Numbered from the stretch's first letter, positions 45,510 through 53,836 are shown. The stretch is 64,000 bases of DNA from UBA2966 sp965242505 (GCA_965242505.1 OZ251449.1:2232001-2296000), one strand, 5' to 3'. Program-made: numbers and translations. The notes: a model not told the origin generated them from the letters alone.

Positions 45510-46145
45510 ATGAAACGCGCTCACGTCGACGAGATGTTCGGGCGGTTGTCGGCGGAGAACCCGGCCCCCAGGACCGAGCTCGACGCCGCCTCCCCCTACA
45601 CGATGCTGGTCGCCGTGGTGCTCTCGGCCCAGGCCACGGACGTCGGCGTCAACAAGGCCACTCCGGCGCTGTTCGCCGCCGCCGACACGCCGGAGAGGAT
45701 GATCGAGCTGGGGGAGGCCGGGGTCGCGCGCCACATCCGCTCCATCGGCCTGTACCAGACGAAGGCCAGGAACGTCGTCGCCCTCAGCAGGATTCTGGTC
45801 GAGGAGCACGGCGGCAAGGTCCCCGACGACCGGGAGGCCCTGGAAAGGCTTCCCGGCGTCGGGCGCAAGACGGCGAACGTGGTCCTCAACAACGTCTACG
45901 ACCGGCCGACGATCGCGGTCGACACCCACGTCTTCCGGGTCGCGAACCGGACCGGCCTCGCGCCGGGGAAGACGCCGCTCGCCGTCGAGAAGAACCTCGA
46001 GGACGCCGTTCCCGAGACATGGAAGATGCACGCGCACCACTGGCTCATCCTGCACGGGCGTTACGTCTGCAAGGCGCGAAAACCCGATTGCCCGGCCTGC
46101 GCCATCGCCGATCTGTGCGCCTACGAGGCCAAGACCGCCGCCTGA
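45510..46145 (+). CDS. nth: Endonuclease III
   Basis: DNA glycosylase/AP lyase of 211 residues for oxidised pyrimidines in base-excision repair. It has the helix-hairpin-helix LPGVGRKTANVVLNNVY with the catalytic Lys, the catalytic Asp in IAVDTHVFRVANRTGL, and the C-terminal [4Fe-4S] ligands in CKARKPDCPACAIADLC. Length and order match Nth. The ATG at 45510 gives MKRAHVDEMFGRLSAENPAP. It converges on the EI24-type membrane protein gene. Confidence 0.96.
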   Translation: MKRAHVDEMFGRLSAENPAPRTELDAASPYTMLVAVVLSAQATDVGVNKATPALFAAADTPERMIELGEAGVARHIRSIGLYQTKARNVVALSRILVEEHGGKVPDDREALERLPGVGRKTANVVLNNVYDRPTIAVDTHVFRVANRTGLAPGKTPLAVEKNLEDAVPETWKMHAHHWLILHGRYVCKARKPDCPACAIADLCAYEAKTAA

Positions 46146-46859
46146 CGCGGCGGGCCTTCTCCGGCCCGATGCTCGAACCGCCCCGCTCCCGCCCGCGCGC
46201 GGCGAGCGGAACATGTGCGTCATGGCCGCGACGCCGACGACGGGCGCGAACAGGTTCGCGACCGGCAGGGCGAACAGGAAGGCGATGACGACTCCGGCCT
46301 GGAGCAGACGCCGCCTGTTGGCCTTGCGAAACGCCGCGGCCTCGCCGGCGTCCAGCCGCCCCAACGCGACGAGTTCGTAGTATTCGCGGCTCGGCAGATA
46401 CCCGTTGAGGCAATAGAAGACCGCGACGGCCAGCGGCGGAAACCAGAACGCGGCCACGTAGAGGGGAAGCGCCAGCAGGTTGAGCGCCGCGGCCGCGCCG
46501 GCGAAACGCAGCGACACCGCGATGATCGCCGACAGGGGCGCCGGTCGCGCCGGAGGGTCGTTCGGGTAGTGGCGCTCCTCCACCGCCGCCACGATGTCGT
46601 CGAGGAACAGACCGGCGAAAAAGGAAGCCGCGGCCGGAAACAACAGCCAGGCCGCCACGACCGCGGCGATGCCGCCCAGGGCGTCGACGACCCACTCGAT
46701 CGGCCGGAACGCGAAGAGGTCCGTCCCCGCGAGGAAGAACCAGACCGCCACCGCGAGGCCGGCGAGCGCCGCGAGCGCCAACGCCAGCGAGCGCAGCAGA
46801 ACCCGGCGAAAGGCGGGATCCGGAAGCTGGCGTATGGCGAGCGCGAAGGATCTGATCAC
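46146..46859 (-). CDS. EI24/CysZ-like membrane protein (3' end unresolved)
   Basis: About 230 residues of an EI24-domain (CysZ-like) inner-membrane protein, starting from a GTG at 46859 as VIRSFALAIRQLPDPAFRRV. It has several membrane segments (LALALAALAGLAVAVWFFLA, AALNLLALPLYVAAFWFPPL) and the family block YCLNGYLPSREYYELVALGR. The similarity ends near MTHMFRSPRAGG (about 46185). No stop codon exists in any minus-strand frame between there and the nth stop, and the frame stays open antisense through nth to 45438. The end given here is therefore arbitrary. A frameshift or genuine long antisense overlap is possible. Confidence 0.75.
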
Positions 46860-46924
46860 GGAACACCGCCGTCCTGTCGGTCGGCCCCGTGTACCGCCTC
46901 GCGCCGACCGCGGCAAGCCGCGGC

Positions 46925-47135
46925 CGCGGTCCACCCCCCTCCCGACCTCCCCCCTGCCAGGGAGGAGGAGTATGAATGGCCCCTCCATATTTTCTCCCTC
47001 TCCCTGGCAGGGGGAGGGCCGGGGTGGGGGTCGCGCCAAGGGAGGAGCGCGCGCGGGCCGACGCGTCCCCTCTTCTCCCTCTCTCTGGCAGGGGGAGGGT
47101 CGGGGTGGGGGTCGCGTCAGGGGGGGAGCGCGCCC
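46925..47135. repeat. Composite intergenic repeat (A plus two B modules)
   Basis: An A hairpin (CTCCCCCCTGCCAGGGAGGA) with GAGTATGAATGG is followed by two B hairpins in tandem, each with GGGTCGGGGTGGGGGTCGCG or a close variant. It fills most of the 334-bp gap 46860-47193; no gene is seen there. Confidence 0.8.
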
Positions 47136-47193
47136 TGTTCCCGCAGGCGGCGCGGTGATAGGTTGCGGGCCGATCCGGCGAGGATGGCGGGCA

Positions 47194-48195
47194 ATGAGCG
47201 ACGGGCTCCTCGATGTCGTGGGCATAGGAAGCGCGATCGTCGACGTGTCGTCGCGCGCCGACGACGAATTCCTGGTTCGCGAGGGGCTCGCCAAGGGCGG
47301 CATGACCCTGATCGACGCCGCCCGCGCGGAAGCCCTGCGCGACTCCATGGGGCCGACCGTCGAGACGTCGGGCGGTTCGGCCGCGAACGCCATCGCCGGA
47401 CTGGCGAGCTTCGGCGGGCGGCCCGGCTTCGTGGGGCGAGTTCGGGACGACCGGCTGGGCGCCGTGTTCGCCCGCGATCTGCGGGCGCTGGGCGTCGAGT
47501 TCGACGCCGCCCCGGCGACGGAAGGGCCGCCCACCGGACGCTGCCTGATCCTGGTCACCCCCGACGCCCAGAGGACGCTGAACACCTTCCTGGGCGCGGC
47601 GGCCGAGCTCGGCCCCGGCGACGTCGACGAGGCCCTGATCGCGCGCGCGCGGATCACGTTCCTGGAGGGATACCTCTGGGACCCTCCCGCCGCGAAGGAG
47701 GCGTTCCGAAAGGCGGCGGCGGTCGCGCGGGCGGGCGGGCGGAAGGTCGCGTTTTCCCTGTCCGATACGTTCTGCGTGGAGCGCTGGCGGGAGGAGTTCG
47801 TTCATCTGGCGGAGCGCGAGATCGACGTGCTGTTCGCCAACGAGGAGGAGATCAAGTCCCTCTATCGGACGGATTCCTTCGACGACGCCGTGCGCCGCGT
47901 CCGGGAACGCCGCGGGGTCTCGGCGCTGACGCGCTCGGAAAAGGGATCGGTCGTCGTTTCCGGCGGCGAGGTCCACGTCATCGACGCGGAGCCCGTCGCG
48001 TCCGTCGTCGACACGACCGGCGCCGGAGACCTCTACGCGGCCGGCTTCCTGTTCGGACTCTCGCGGGGCCGGGACCTGCCCGCCTGCGGCCGGCTCGGTT
48101 CGATCGCCGCGGGCGAGGCGATCGGCCACATGGGCGCGCGCCCCGAGACCTCGCTCGCCGAACTGGCCGGACGCGGGCCGGGCGGGACCGCGTGA
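47194..48195 (+). CDS. PfkB-family kinase, adenosine kinase-like
   Basis: Ribokinase-fold kinase of 333 residues. It starts MSDGLLDVVGIGSAIVDVSS and contains ETSGGSAANAIAGLASFGGR (substrate-binding glycine region), FANEEEIKSLY, and the C-terminal PfkB signature DTTGAGDLYAAGFLFGLSRG with the catalytic Asp in GAGD. This branch is usually annotated as adenosine kinase in alphaproteobacteria, phosphorylating adenosine to AMP; other nucleosides or sugars are possible. The ATG at 47194 was chosen because the conserved N-terminus begins there. Confidence 0.87.
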   Translation: MSDGLLDVVGIGSAIVDVSSRADDEFLVREGLAKGGMTLIDAARAEALRDSMGPTVETSGGSAANAIAGLASFGGRPGFVGRVRDDRLGAVFARDLRALGVEFDAAPATEGPPTGRCLILVTPDAQRTLNTFLGAAAELGPGDVDEALIARARITFLEGYLWDPPAAKEAFRKAAAVARAGGRKVAFSLSDTFCVERWREEFVHLAEREIDVLFANEEEIKSLYRTDSFDDAVRRVRERRGVSALTRSEKGSVVVSGGEVHVIDAEPVASVVDTTGAGDLYAAGFLFGLSRGRDLPACGRLGSIAAGEAIGHMGARPETSLAELAGRGPGGTA

Positions 48196-48238
48196 CCGGC
48201 CGCCGGGACCGGGCGTCCGCGCCCGCGGCGCCGGGAGA

Positions 48239-48937
48239 TCAGGCCGCGGGCTTCGGAACGGGCGCCGAACGGACGTAACCGTCGAACAGGTCGAGAAGCC
48301 GCTCGCACCAGTCGCGGATCGGGTCCGTCGGCTCGGTCACGTCGCGCCGGCCGACGAAGCGCGCGAACAGGAGCGTGCCGAACACGATGTAGTCGGCATA
48401 CGCCGGCGCCTCCCCGCAGAGGTAGGGCTGGGCGCGCAGGGTCGCCCGCAGGGGTTCCAGGCTCTCGCGCCACGGCCCGAGTCTCTCTTCCCCGCCCCGC
48501 CGGTACGCCTCGATCTCGCCGAACCGTTTCTCGCGGTCTTCCCGCCACCAGTCCCGGTCCGCCGGGTCCACGGCCTGGAAGGCGTCCCACAGAACGATGT
48601 GGATCAGTCCCGGATTCTGGATCCGCTGGGCCCAGGCGTTGATGAACAGGGCCTCGGCGCGGGCCGTGTCGCCGCCGAACAGGGCCGGACGGTCCGGATA
48701 GGCGTCTTCGAGATAACACGCGATGTCCCACGAGTCGTTCACCCACCGGTCGCCGTCGACCAGCACCGGAATCCGCTCCTGGCCGCTGAAGGCGATGGGG
48801 GAGCGGTCGCGGAAGGACACGGGAACCCGCTCGAAGTCGTCGAAGCCCTTGTGCTTGAGGGCCAGCAGCGTGCGCCAGCAGAACGGGCTGAATCGCACGT
48901 CGTCGATGCCGTCGAGCTCGTATGCCGTGATCGTCAT
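48239..48937 (-). CDS. Glutathione S-transferase family protein
   Basis: Protein of 232 residues with an N-terminal thioredoxin-like GST domain (FSPFCWRTLLALKHKGFDDF, then IPVLVDGDRWVNDSWDIACY) and an all-helical C-terminal domain (YLCGEAPAYADYIVFGTLLF). The SPFCW stretch holds a Cys or Ser at the glutathione-activating position. These enzymes conjugate or reduce substrates with glutathione; beta-etherase-like members share this look. GGGGAGAGGCC precedes the ATG at 48937. It converges on the kinase gene. Confidence 0.87.
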   Translation of the reverse strand: MTITAYELDGIDDVRFSPFCWRTLLALKHKGFDDFERVPVSFRDRSPIAFSGQERIPVLVDGDRWVNDSWDIACYLEDAYPDRPALFGGDTARAEALFINAWAQRIQNPGLIHIVLWDAFQAVDPADRDWWREDREKRFGEIEAYRRGGEERLGPWRESLEPLRATLRAQPYLCGEAPAYADYIVFGTLLFARFVGRRDVTEPTDPIRDWCERLLDLFDGYVRSAPVPKPAA

Positions 48938-49019
48938 CGGCCTCTCCCCGTCCATCCGCGACCGTGGGTCCGGTCGCCGCCCGGGCGCCAGTATAGCGCG
49001 GCGCCGCGCGGGCCGTTCG

Positions 49020-49150
49020 CGCTCCTCCCCCCTGGCGCGACCCCCACCCCGACCCTCCCCCTGCAAGGGGGAGGGAGAATAAGGGGGACGGAAAGGAGCC
49101 ATCCACACTCCTCCCCCATAACAGGGGGGAGGTCGGGAGGGGGGTGGACC
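49020..49150. repeat. Composite intergenic repeat (B and A modules)
   Basis: A B hairpin, a spacer GGACGGAAAGGAGCCATCC, and an A-type hairpin with an altered loop (CTCCCCCATAACAGGGGGGA), followed by GTCGGGAGGGGGGTGGACCG. The same altered loop recurs at 62212-62229. The gap 48938-49325 otherwise holds only the stem-loop below. Confidence 0.8.
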
Positions 49151-49189
49151 GCGGCCCCGTCGGCGAGGACGGGAACGGGAGAAAAGAGG

Positions 49190-49240
49190 GTCCGGTCGCC
49201 GCCGGGGAGAGGGACGCCCGATATCGAGCGGCGACCGGAC
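49190..49240 (-). terminator. Long perfect stem-loop downstream of the HNH gene
   Basis: GTCCGGTCGCCGC (49190-49202) and GCGGCGACCGGAC (49228-49240) are perfect 13-bp inverted repeats around a 25-base loop. It lies 86 bp past the HNH stop in the direction of transcription and upstream of the GST gene. It could be a terminator for the CRISPR/HNH transcript or a structured RNA; no uridine run follows, so classical termination is uncertain. Confidence 0.45.
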
Positions 49241-49325
49241 GCAAGAGAGGCCCAATGAGTGAAAGTCTGCGAGGACAATGCGGCCGGAACTCGGCGGAAC
49301 GGGGGCGATGTTGGGGCATGTGGAC

Positions 49326-49898
49326 TCACGGGCGAGACGCTCGCCGAGGGCGCGGCGGCCGCCGCGGTTTCCGCAGCCGCGCGCCGTCATGCTTCCCGTA
49401 TTCGGCCTCGACGTAGGCGGATGGCGGCTGCGACAGGCGGAAACGGCCGTTCTCGATCCTGGCGAGTCCGCGGTCGATCATCCGGTGCAGGTCGGCGCGG
49501 AGGAGGACGCCCTCGCCGCCGATGCGCCAGGGGCGCAGATGCGCGGCGTCCAGCAGTTCCGCTGCGTCGCAGCCGGTCACCGCGCACCGGCCGCCGTAGG
49601 CGCGCATGAGGCGATCGCGAAACCGGCGCTGGTCCGGCCGTTCGGCGGCCTCCCGCGTCGGGCCGTCGGGCCGGTAGGCGAAAACGGTCTCGTCGTCCGC
49701 CCAGAAATGGAACGGGGCCAGCTTCTCGACGCTTTCGAGCTCGATCCAGCCGTCCCCGCCGTCGACGATCCGGCCCCGCCCGACGACGAGATGATCGGCG
49801 TCGGCGAAACGGGCCGGCGCCGGCAGGGGCGGCGGCTTCCCGGGACCGGCGAGGCGCTGACGTCGCGCCAGCGGGTCGTTCGAGATCAACAGGATCAC
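49326..49898 (-). CDS. HNH nuclease-domain protein beside the CRISPR array
   Basis: Protein of 190 residues from a GTG at 49898 with AGGGGGAG just before it. Residues 91-150 form an HNH_2-like domain: RRFRDRLMRAYGGRCAVTGC (Cys105, Cys110), LLDAAHLRPW (His120), and GEGVLLRADLHRMIDRGL (His138). The Asn usual in the NGxLL position is Glu129 here, so catalysis may be altered. Residues 1-90 resemble nothing I recognise. The gene lies 53 bp beyond the array, in the same direction as the cas operon. HNH domains fused to DinG have, as I recall, been reported in some type IV loci, so a separate HNH partner is plausible. It may equally be an unrelated HNH protein. Confidence 0.72.
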   Translation of the reverse strand: MILLISNDPLARRQRLAGPGKPPPLPAPARFADADHLVVGRGRIVDGGDGWIELESVEKLAPFHFWADDETVFAYRPDGPTREAAERPDQRRFRDRLMRAYGGRCAVTGCDAAELLDAAHLRPWRIGGEGVLLRADLHRMIDRGLARIENGRFRLSQPPSAYVEAEYGKHDGARLRKPRRPPRPRRASRP

Positions 49899-49951
49899 GG
49901 CTCCCCCTTCGGCGAATCGGCCGGGCTTCCGACTCTACATCGGAACGTCGG

Positions 49952-50316
49952 GACTTTTCCGCCCCCGATTCCGGGGCGACCACTCCCTGCGCCGAGCTGA
50001 TCCGCGACCCCTACACCCTGTCGTCCGCCCCCAATTCCGGGGCGACCACTCCCGACCGCCTCGTCCTGCGCTACTACCTCGACCTGTCGTCCGCCCCCAA
50101 TTTCGGGGCGACCACTCCCCGCGTGATGCCCCACGTGGCCCACGTGTGCCTGTCGTCCGCCCCCAATTTCGGGGCGACCACTCCGGCGCCGGGCGACGTG
50201 ACGGTGACGGTCCTCCTGTCGTCCGCCCCCAATTTCGGGGCGACCACTCCCAGCGGGCAACTGGGATTCATCATTTCGGACCTGTCGTCCGCCCCCAATT
50301 TCGGGGCGACCACTCC
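49952..50316 (-). CRISPR. CRISPR array, six 35-bp repeats and five 31-bp spacers
   Basis: On the plus strand the repeat reads CTGTCGTCCGCCCCCAATTT followed by CGGGGCGACCACTCC. Repeat units start at 49952 (degenerate), 50018 (one change), 50084, 50150, 50216 and 50282, an exact 66-bp period. The repeat has a GTC(C)GCCCC/GGGGCGAC stem, as needed for Cas6 processing. The five spacers (49987-50017, 50053-50083, 50119-50149, 50185-50215, 50251-50281) are unrelated to one another. Decay at the low-coordinate end marks the old end, so the leader lies at 50317-50371 next to csf4 and transcription is on the minus strand. No cas1/cas2 is present. Confidence 0.92.
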
Positions 50317-50371
50317 GCGGCGACGCGAACCCGTTGTCCCGACACGGCAATATACTTTCCGGCCCCCGAAT

Positions 50372-52189
50372 TCACGATCCGCAGGCATCGCGCGGAACGA
50401 CTTCCGCGTCCTCGTAGGCGCCTACGAAGCGGCGCGGAACCGCATCCGCCAGATAGCGATGCTTCGCCGCGGGCCCCTGGCTCAGCAACGATCGCTCGTC
50501 CATGATCAGCGTGTCCGGCAGGGGGAATCTCGGGTCGGCGATCCACAGCCTGACCCGGTCGTCCGGCCCGCGGATGCCGCGCCCCAGCCCTTGCGCCAAC
50601 CGGCGGACGGCCTCCCGACGGTCCCGCTCGAACAGGATCCCGTCCGCATTCGCGCCGCCATGGCCGCGCGATTCCAGGAGCCGGCGCAGCAGCGCCGCGC
50701 GGCCCGCCTCGGGCGGCGGGAACGGGACTCGCAGGATCACCACGTGATCGAGAAGGCCGGGCAGGTCCGTTCCCGCCCACGCCGCGGGCGTGACGAGCGC
50801 GCCGTTCGCCGAGCTCCTGAACGCCTCCAGATGCGCCGCGAGCCGTTCGCCCCGGCGATGCGCGATGACGTCCTCGACCCGCCGGGCGATTTCGTCCACG
50901 TCGACGAAGGACGGCGCCAGCGCCAGCGTCCGGCCGCCTTCGGCCATGGCGGCGCGCAACACGCCCGCCGCGTAGTCGTCGAACGCCGGCGCGCGCTCCC
51001 CGTCCTCGTCGAAGGGTTTCGGAACCGAGCGGTCGGCCAGGGCGAACGTCATCTCGCCGAAGTTCTTTATCTCCGCCCCCGCCCACACGGTTCGCGCCTC
51101 GCGCGGGCCGCCCACCGTTCGCAGGAACGGCCCGAAATCGTCCGGGCCGACGGCCAGCGTCGCGCTGACGAACAGCGTCTTCCGGCCTTCGTGGCTGCGC
51201 CGCAACACGCGGGCCGGATCGAGCGCCAGCACCTCGAAGGCGTGTCCGCCCGGCGCCGCGGCGACCGCCGCGCCGCGCCGGGTCTTCGCCGGGTCGAGGC
51301 GGAGGAACGCCCCGAGGGCGCGGCGCAGATCGCGCGCATGTTCGTCCTCCGGCCCGGCGAGCGCGGCGCGGATCGCCTCCGCGTGCCGGACCGCCTCGGG
51401 ATGGTCCTGCCTGAAGAAGGCCTTCTCCGCCCCGACCGCGCGCCCGGCCCAGGCCTCGAACGCGGCGGAGGCTTCCTTCAGGCCCGCCAGGGCGTATCGT
51501 TCCGCGACCGCCGCCAGATCGAGGGGCGTCACCCGCGCCTCGGCGAAACCGGCGGCCGCGGACGGCAGCGCGTCGGCCTCGTCGTAGATCATGACGTCGG
51601 CGGAGACCGCGCCCCGGATGGCGTCCAGCACCGACATGGCGTGCGTCTGCGCGACGACGTCGGCCGCGCCGGCCTCCGCGCGCTGCGCGTCGTAAGCCCG
51701 CTGGTCGGCGCAGGACGCGGTGAGGCAGACGTCGGCGCGCGGGACCGGGAGGAGGCCGTGGTCGATCTCGAACTCGTCGATCAGCCCGCGATGTTCCCGC
51801 GCCGCCTTCAGCATCGCGCGGGCGTCCTCGTCCAGGTCGCCGCGGTTCGCCAGGATACGGGCGATGCGCCCGGGCGAGAGGAAGTTGGCGCGCCCCAGCC
51901 GGCGCGCCCGGGAGACGGGCGACGGCAGGGCGTCGGCGAGGCGGTCGAAGGCTCCCAGCACCTGTTCGAGCTGCTGCGTCGTGTGGGTGGAGACGACGAC
52001 CTTGCGCCCGCCGCCGGCGGCGAGCGCGGCCGGAGCGGCGTAGGCGAGCGTCTTGCCGACGCCGGTCTCGGCGTTGACGCACATCGCCCGCCCGCCGCCG
52101 GCGAGGAACTCCTCGATCTCCTGGGCGATGGCGTCCTGCGGCGCGCGGGGAGAAGGCGCGACCGCCCGCAGCAGTTCTTCCGCGTTCAC
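50372..52189 (-). CDS. csf4: Type IV CRISPR-associated DinG-family helicase (Csf4/CasDinG)
   Basis: Superfamily 2 helicase of 605 residues. Walker A is AETGVGKT (40-47), the DEAD box is VMIYDEADAL near residue 200, and motif VI is QGLGRGIRG near 535, followed by VRLWIADPRF. STHTTQQLEQVL and TLFVSATLA are further helicase motifs. E. coli DinG holds an iron-sulphur cluster with four Cys; only four Cys occur in this whole protein, two of them in VCLTASC, so the cluster is missing, as reported for CasDinG. In type IV-A systems it unwinds target DNA 5' to 3' after the crRNA complex binds. The GTG start at 52189 overlaps the csf2 stop (GTGA). The stop lies 55 bp before the array. Confidence 0.88.
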   Translation of the reverse strand: MNAEELLRAVAPSPRAPQDAIAQEIEEFLAGGGRAMCVNAETGVGKTLAYAAPAALAAGGGRKVVVSTHTTQQLEQVLGAFDRLADALPSPVSRARRLGRANFLSPGRIARILANRGDLDEDARAMLKAAREHRGLIDEFEIDHGLLPVPRADVCLTASCADQRAYDAQRAEAGAADVVAQTHAMSVLDAIRGAVSADVMIYDEADALPSAAAGFAEARVTPLDLAAVAERYALAGLKEASAAFEAWAGRAVGAEKAFFRQDHPEAVRHAEAIRAALAGPEDEHARDLRRALGAFLRLDPAKTRRGAAVAAAPGGHAFEVLALDPARVLRRSHEGRKTLFVSATLAVGPDDFGPFLRTVGGPREARTVWAGAEIKNFGEMTFALADRSVPKPFDEDGERAPAFDDYAAGVLRAAMAEGGRTLALAPSFVDVDEIARRVEDVIAHRRGERLAAHLEAFRSSANGALVTPAAWAGTDLPGLLDHVVILRVPFPPPEAGRAALLRRLLESRGHGGANADGILFERDRREAVRRLAQGLGRGIRGPDDRVRLWIADPRFPLPDTLIMDERSLLSQGPAAKHRYLADAVPRRFVGAYEDAEVVPRDACGS

Positions 52190-53274
52190 GCGGGATCTTC
52201 CGATGCGGGGTCCAGGACGTGCGGGGAACGCTCGAAGGCGCGCCTGAGCGCGGGGTCCTCGCTGTCGAGATGGAGCCCGAAGTCTTCGATGCGCAACCGG
52301 CCCGCCTCCTCGAAACCGCCCCCGTCCCTGGCGAGGCGAAGGTCGTATGCGGCGCGGAAATACCCTTCGCCGCGCGATTCGTGCGCCCCGAGCCGCCCTT
52401 CCCGCGCCAGCCGGCGCAAGGCGAAGAAGGCCCAGGCGAGCTCGTCCCCGGTGACGTCGCGCAGCCGCATCCGGTGGTTCATCTCCGTACCCTCCGGGAT
52501 CGCCTGCCAGCCGCCCAGCACCTGCTGGACGTTCACGACGCCGCCGGCTTCCTCGCGCAACTCCCCGGCCTTCTCCTTCAGCGCCTTCGACTCCGCTTCC
52601 CATTCCCCGATCCGGTCGCCGTCCGGCTCGGGACGCCTTTTCTCGCCGCGGATTTTCCTGTCGAGGTCTTCGGCCTCGTTCTCGGCGAGGTTGGCCTCGA
52701 CGCGCTTCCCGTCGCGGTCGAGAAAGTCCCGATAGGCCGCCTGGTCCATGAAACCCGCGAGTTCCGGCTGGCGCTGGAACGGATGCGAGCGCACGCCTCG
52801 CCCCTTGCGGTCCGGCGCCACGGGTTCGGCGGGAACGGCGTCGCCGACCTGCCAGCGGCCGGCGATCTTCTCCGCCATGGCCCCGAACAGCGAGACGATC
52901 GGCTCGCCGCGCCGCAACCTGTCCGCCGCCTCGTAATCGACGACCCGCTCGTCCCCGCCGATTCCCTTCCGGTCCTTGATGCCGCCCTTGGCGACCAGCA
53001 GGAAATCGTCCGGGGTCATCCGCCGTTGACGATCCGCGCGGTCCGCCGCGACCGCGCGGGCGGCCCCGTTCCGCAGCGCGCCCCGGACGGAGCTTCCGGG
53101 GACGTAGACCGTCTTCACGATATGGCCGCCGCGCCAGACGCTCTTTTCCGGCAAGGTCAGGACGGTGGCGGGTCCCACCTTCTCGTCATGGTCCGGCGGG
53201 CTGACCGAGATGTCGGTTTCGGCCGTGATGGTTCCCCTCATCACGAGGTCCAGTCTCTCTGCGGTGTCGGGCAT
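52186..53274 (-). CDS. csf2: Type IV Cas7-like backbone protein (Csf2)
   Basis: RAMP-fold protein of 362 residues. It has VKTVYVPGSSVRGALRNGAA (about 54-73), the classic P-G-S-S-(L/V)-x-G-A-x-R of Cas7/RAMP proteins. VSLFGAMAEKIAGRWQVGDA and the glycine loop LGAHESRGEGYF (about 313-324) also fit. A charged, probably coiled-coil insert lies between about 180 and 245. Copies would polymerise along the crRNA guide. The ATG at 53274 follows the cas6e stop by four bases. Identity as Csf2 rests on the RAMP motifs plus the DinG, Cas6 and Csf3 neighbours; a type III Cas7 is disfavoured because no cas10 is present. Confidence 0.83.
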   Translation of the reverse strand: MPDTAERLDLVMRGTITAETDISVSPPDHDEKVGPATVLTLPEKSVWRGGHIVKTVYVPGSSVRGALRNGAARAVAADRADRQRRMTPDDFLLVAKGGIKDRKGIGGDERVVDYEAADRLRRGEPIVSLFGAMAEKIAGRWQVGDAVPAEPVAPDRKGRGVRSHPFQRQPELAGFMDQAAYRDFLDRDGKRVEANLAENEAEDLDRKIRGEKRRPEPDGDRIGEWEAESKALKEKAGELREEAGGVVNVQQVLGGWQAIPEGTEMNHRMRLRDVTGDELAWAFFALRRLAREGRLGAHESRGEGYFRAAYDLRLARDGGGFEEAGRLRIEDFGLHLDSEDPALRRAFERSPHVLDPASEDPA

Positions 53275-53278
53275 GTCC

Positions 53279-53836
53279 CTATTCCTCCTGCTTGCCGAGC
53301 AGGCGCAGCATCCCGAGCCCCCAGGCCCGGCCGCCGCCGATGCCCGCGGCCATCGCCGCGGCCACCCGCTCGGGGTCCGTGATTTCGACGACGCCCGAGA
53401 ACTCCGAGCGGTCGAGCCAGAATTCCGCCTTCGGCTTGCGCACCCGCTCCCGGACGATCTCGACCGAGGCCGAGGCCACGGCGAAGCCGTGCTCCGCCCC
53501 GCGCCGCTCCAGCCATGCGAGGCGGCGGCCCGTCTCGCCGCGGCGCCAGGAACGCCGGCGCCCCGTGGCCGCGTCCTTCTGGCCGACGCGGGCGTGCAGG
53601 CGGAACAGCCAGCGCTCCCCGGCCGCGAGCCGCGGCGGGGCGAAGCCGGCGGGAAGGCGCAATATGCAGACGTCGCCGGCGGGATCGCGTTGCAGCACCC
53701 ACAGCCAGGCGGCCTCCCGCCGCGGGCCGAACTTCTCCTCCAGCGCGCGATGGACGGCGTAGACGTCCGCTCCGGCCTCGAGCGGGAAGACCCGTTCCGG
53801 CGCTCCGGCAGGGGGCGCGGGCGCGGCGCGGTTCAC
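53279..53836 (-). CDS. cas6e: CRISPR RNA endonuclease, Cas6e-like
   Basis: Protein of 185 residues, slightly shorter than usual Cas6e (about 200). VYAVHRALEEKFGPRREAAW includes His29 at the place of the Cas6e catalytic His. FLDL-like strands follow (WLWVLQRDPAGDVCILRLPA, LFRLHARVG), and the protein ends with the glycine-rich IGGGRAWGLGMLRLLG typical of Cas6e/CasE. It would cut the repeat hairpin of pre-crRNA. Some type IV-A variants use Cas6e in place of Csf5. The GTG start at 53836 overlaps the preceding stop (GTGA). Confidence 0.83.
   Translation of the reverse strand: MNRAAPAPPAGAPERVFPLEAGADVYAVHRALEEKFGPRREAAWLWVLQRDPAGDVCILRLPAGFAPPRLAAGERWLFRLHARVGQKDAATGRRRSWRRGETGRRLAWLERRGAEHGFAVASASVEIVRERVRKPKAEFWLDRSEFSGVVEITDPERVAAAMAAGIGGGRAWGLGMLRLLGKQEE

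Noticed and set aside
50074..50388. An open frame across the CRISPR array encoding repeated GVVAPKLGADDR units
   Set aside because: The frame is open only because the 66-bp period is a multiple of three. The spacers between are unrelated, the repeat has an RNA hairpin, and cas genes adjoin it, so this is a CRISPR array rather than a repeat protein.
50372..52189. Housekeeping DNA-repair DinG
   Set aside because: It is overlapped with a RAMP gene and followed by an array, and it lacks the iron-sulphur Cys residues, so CasDinG is the better call.
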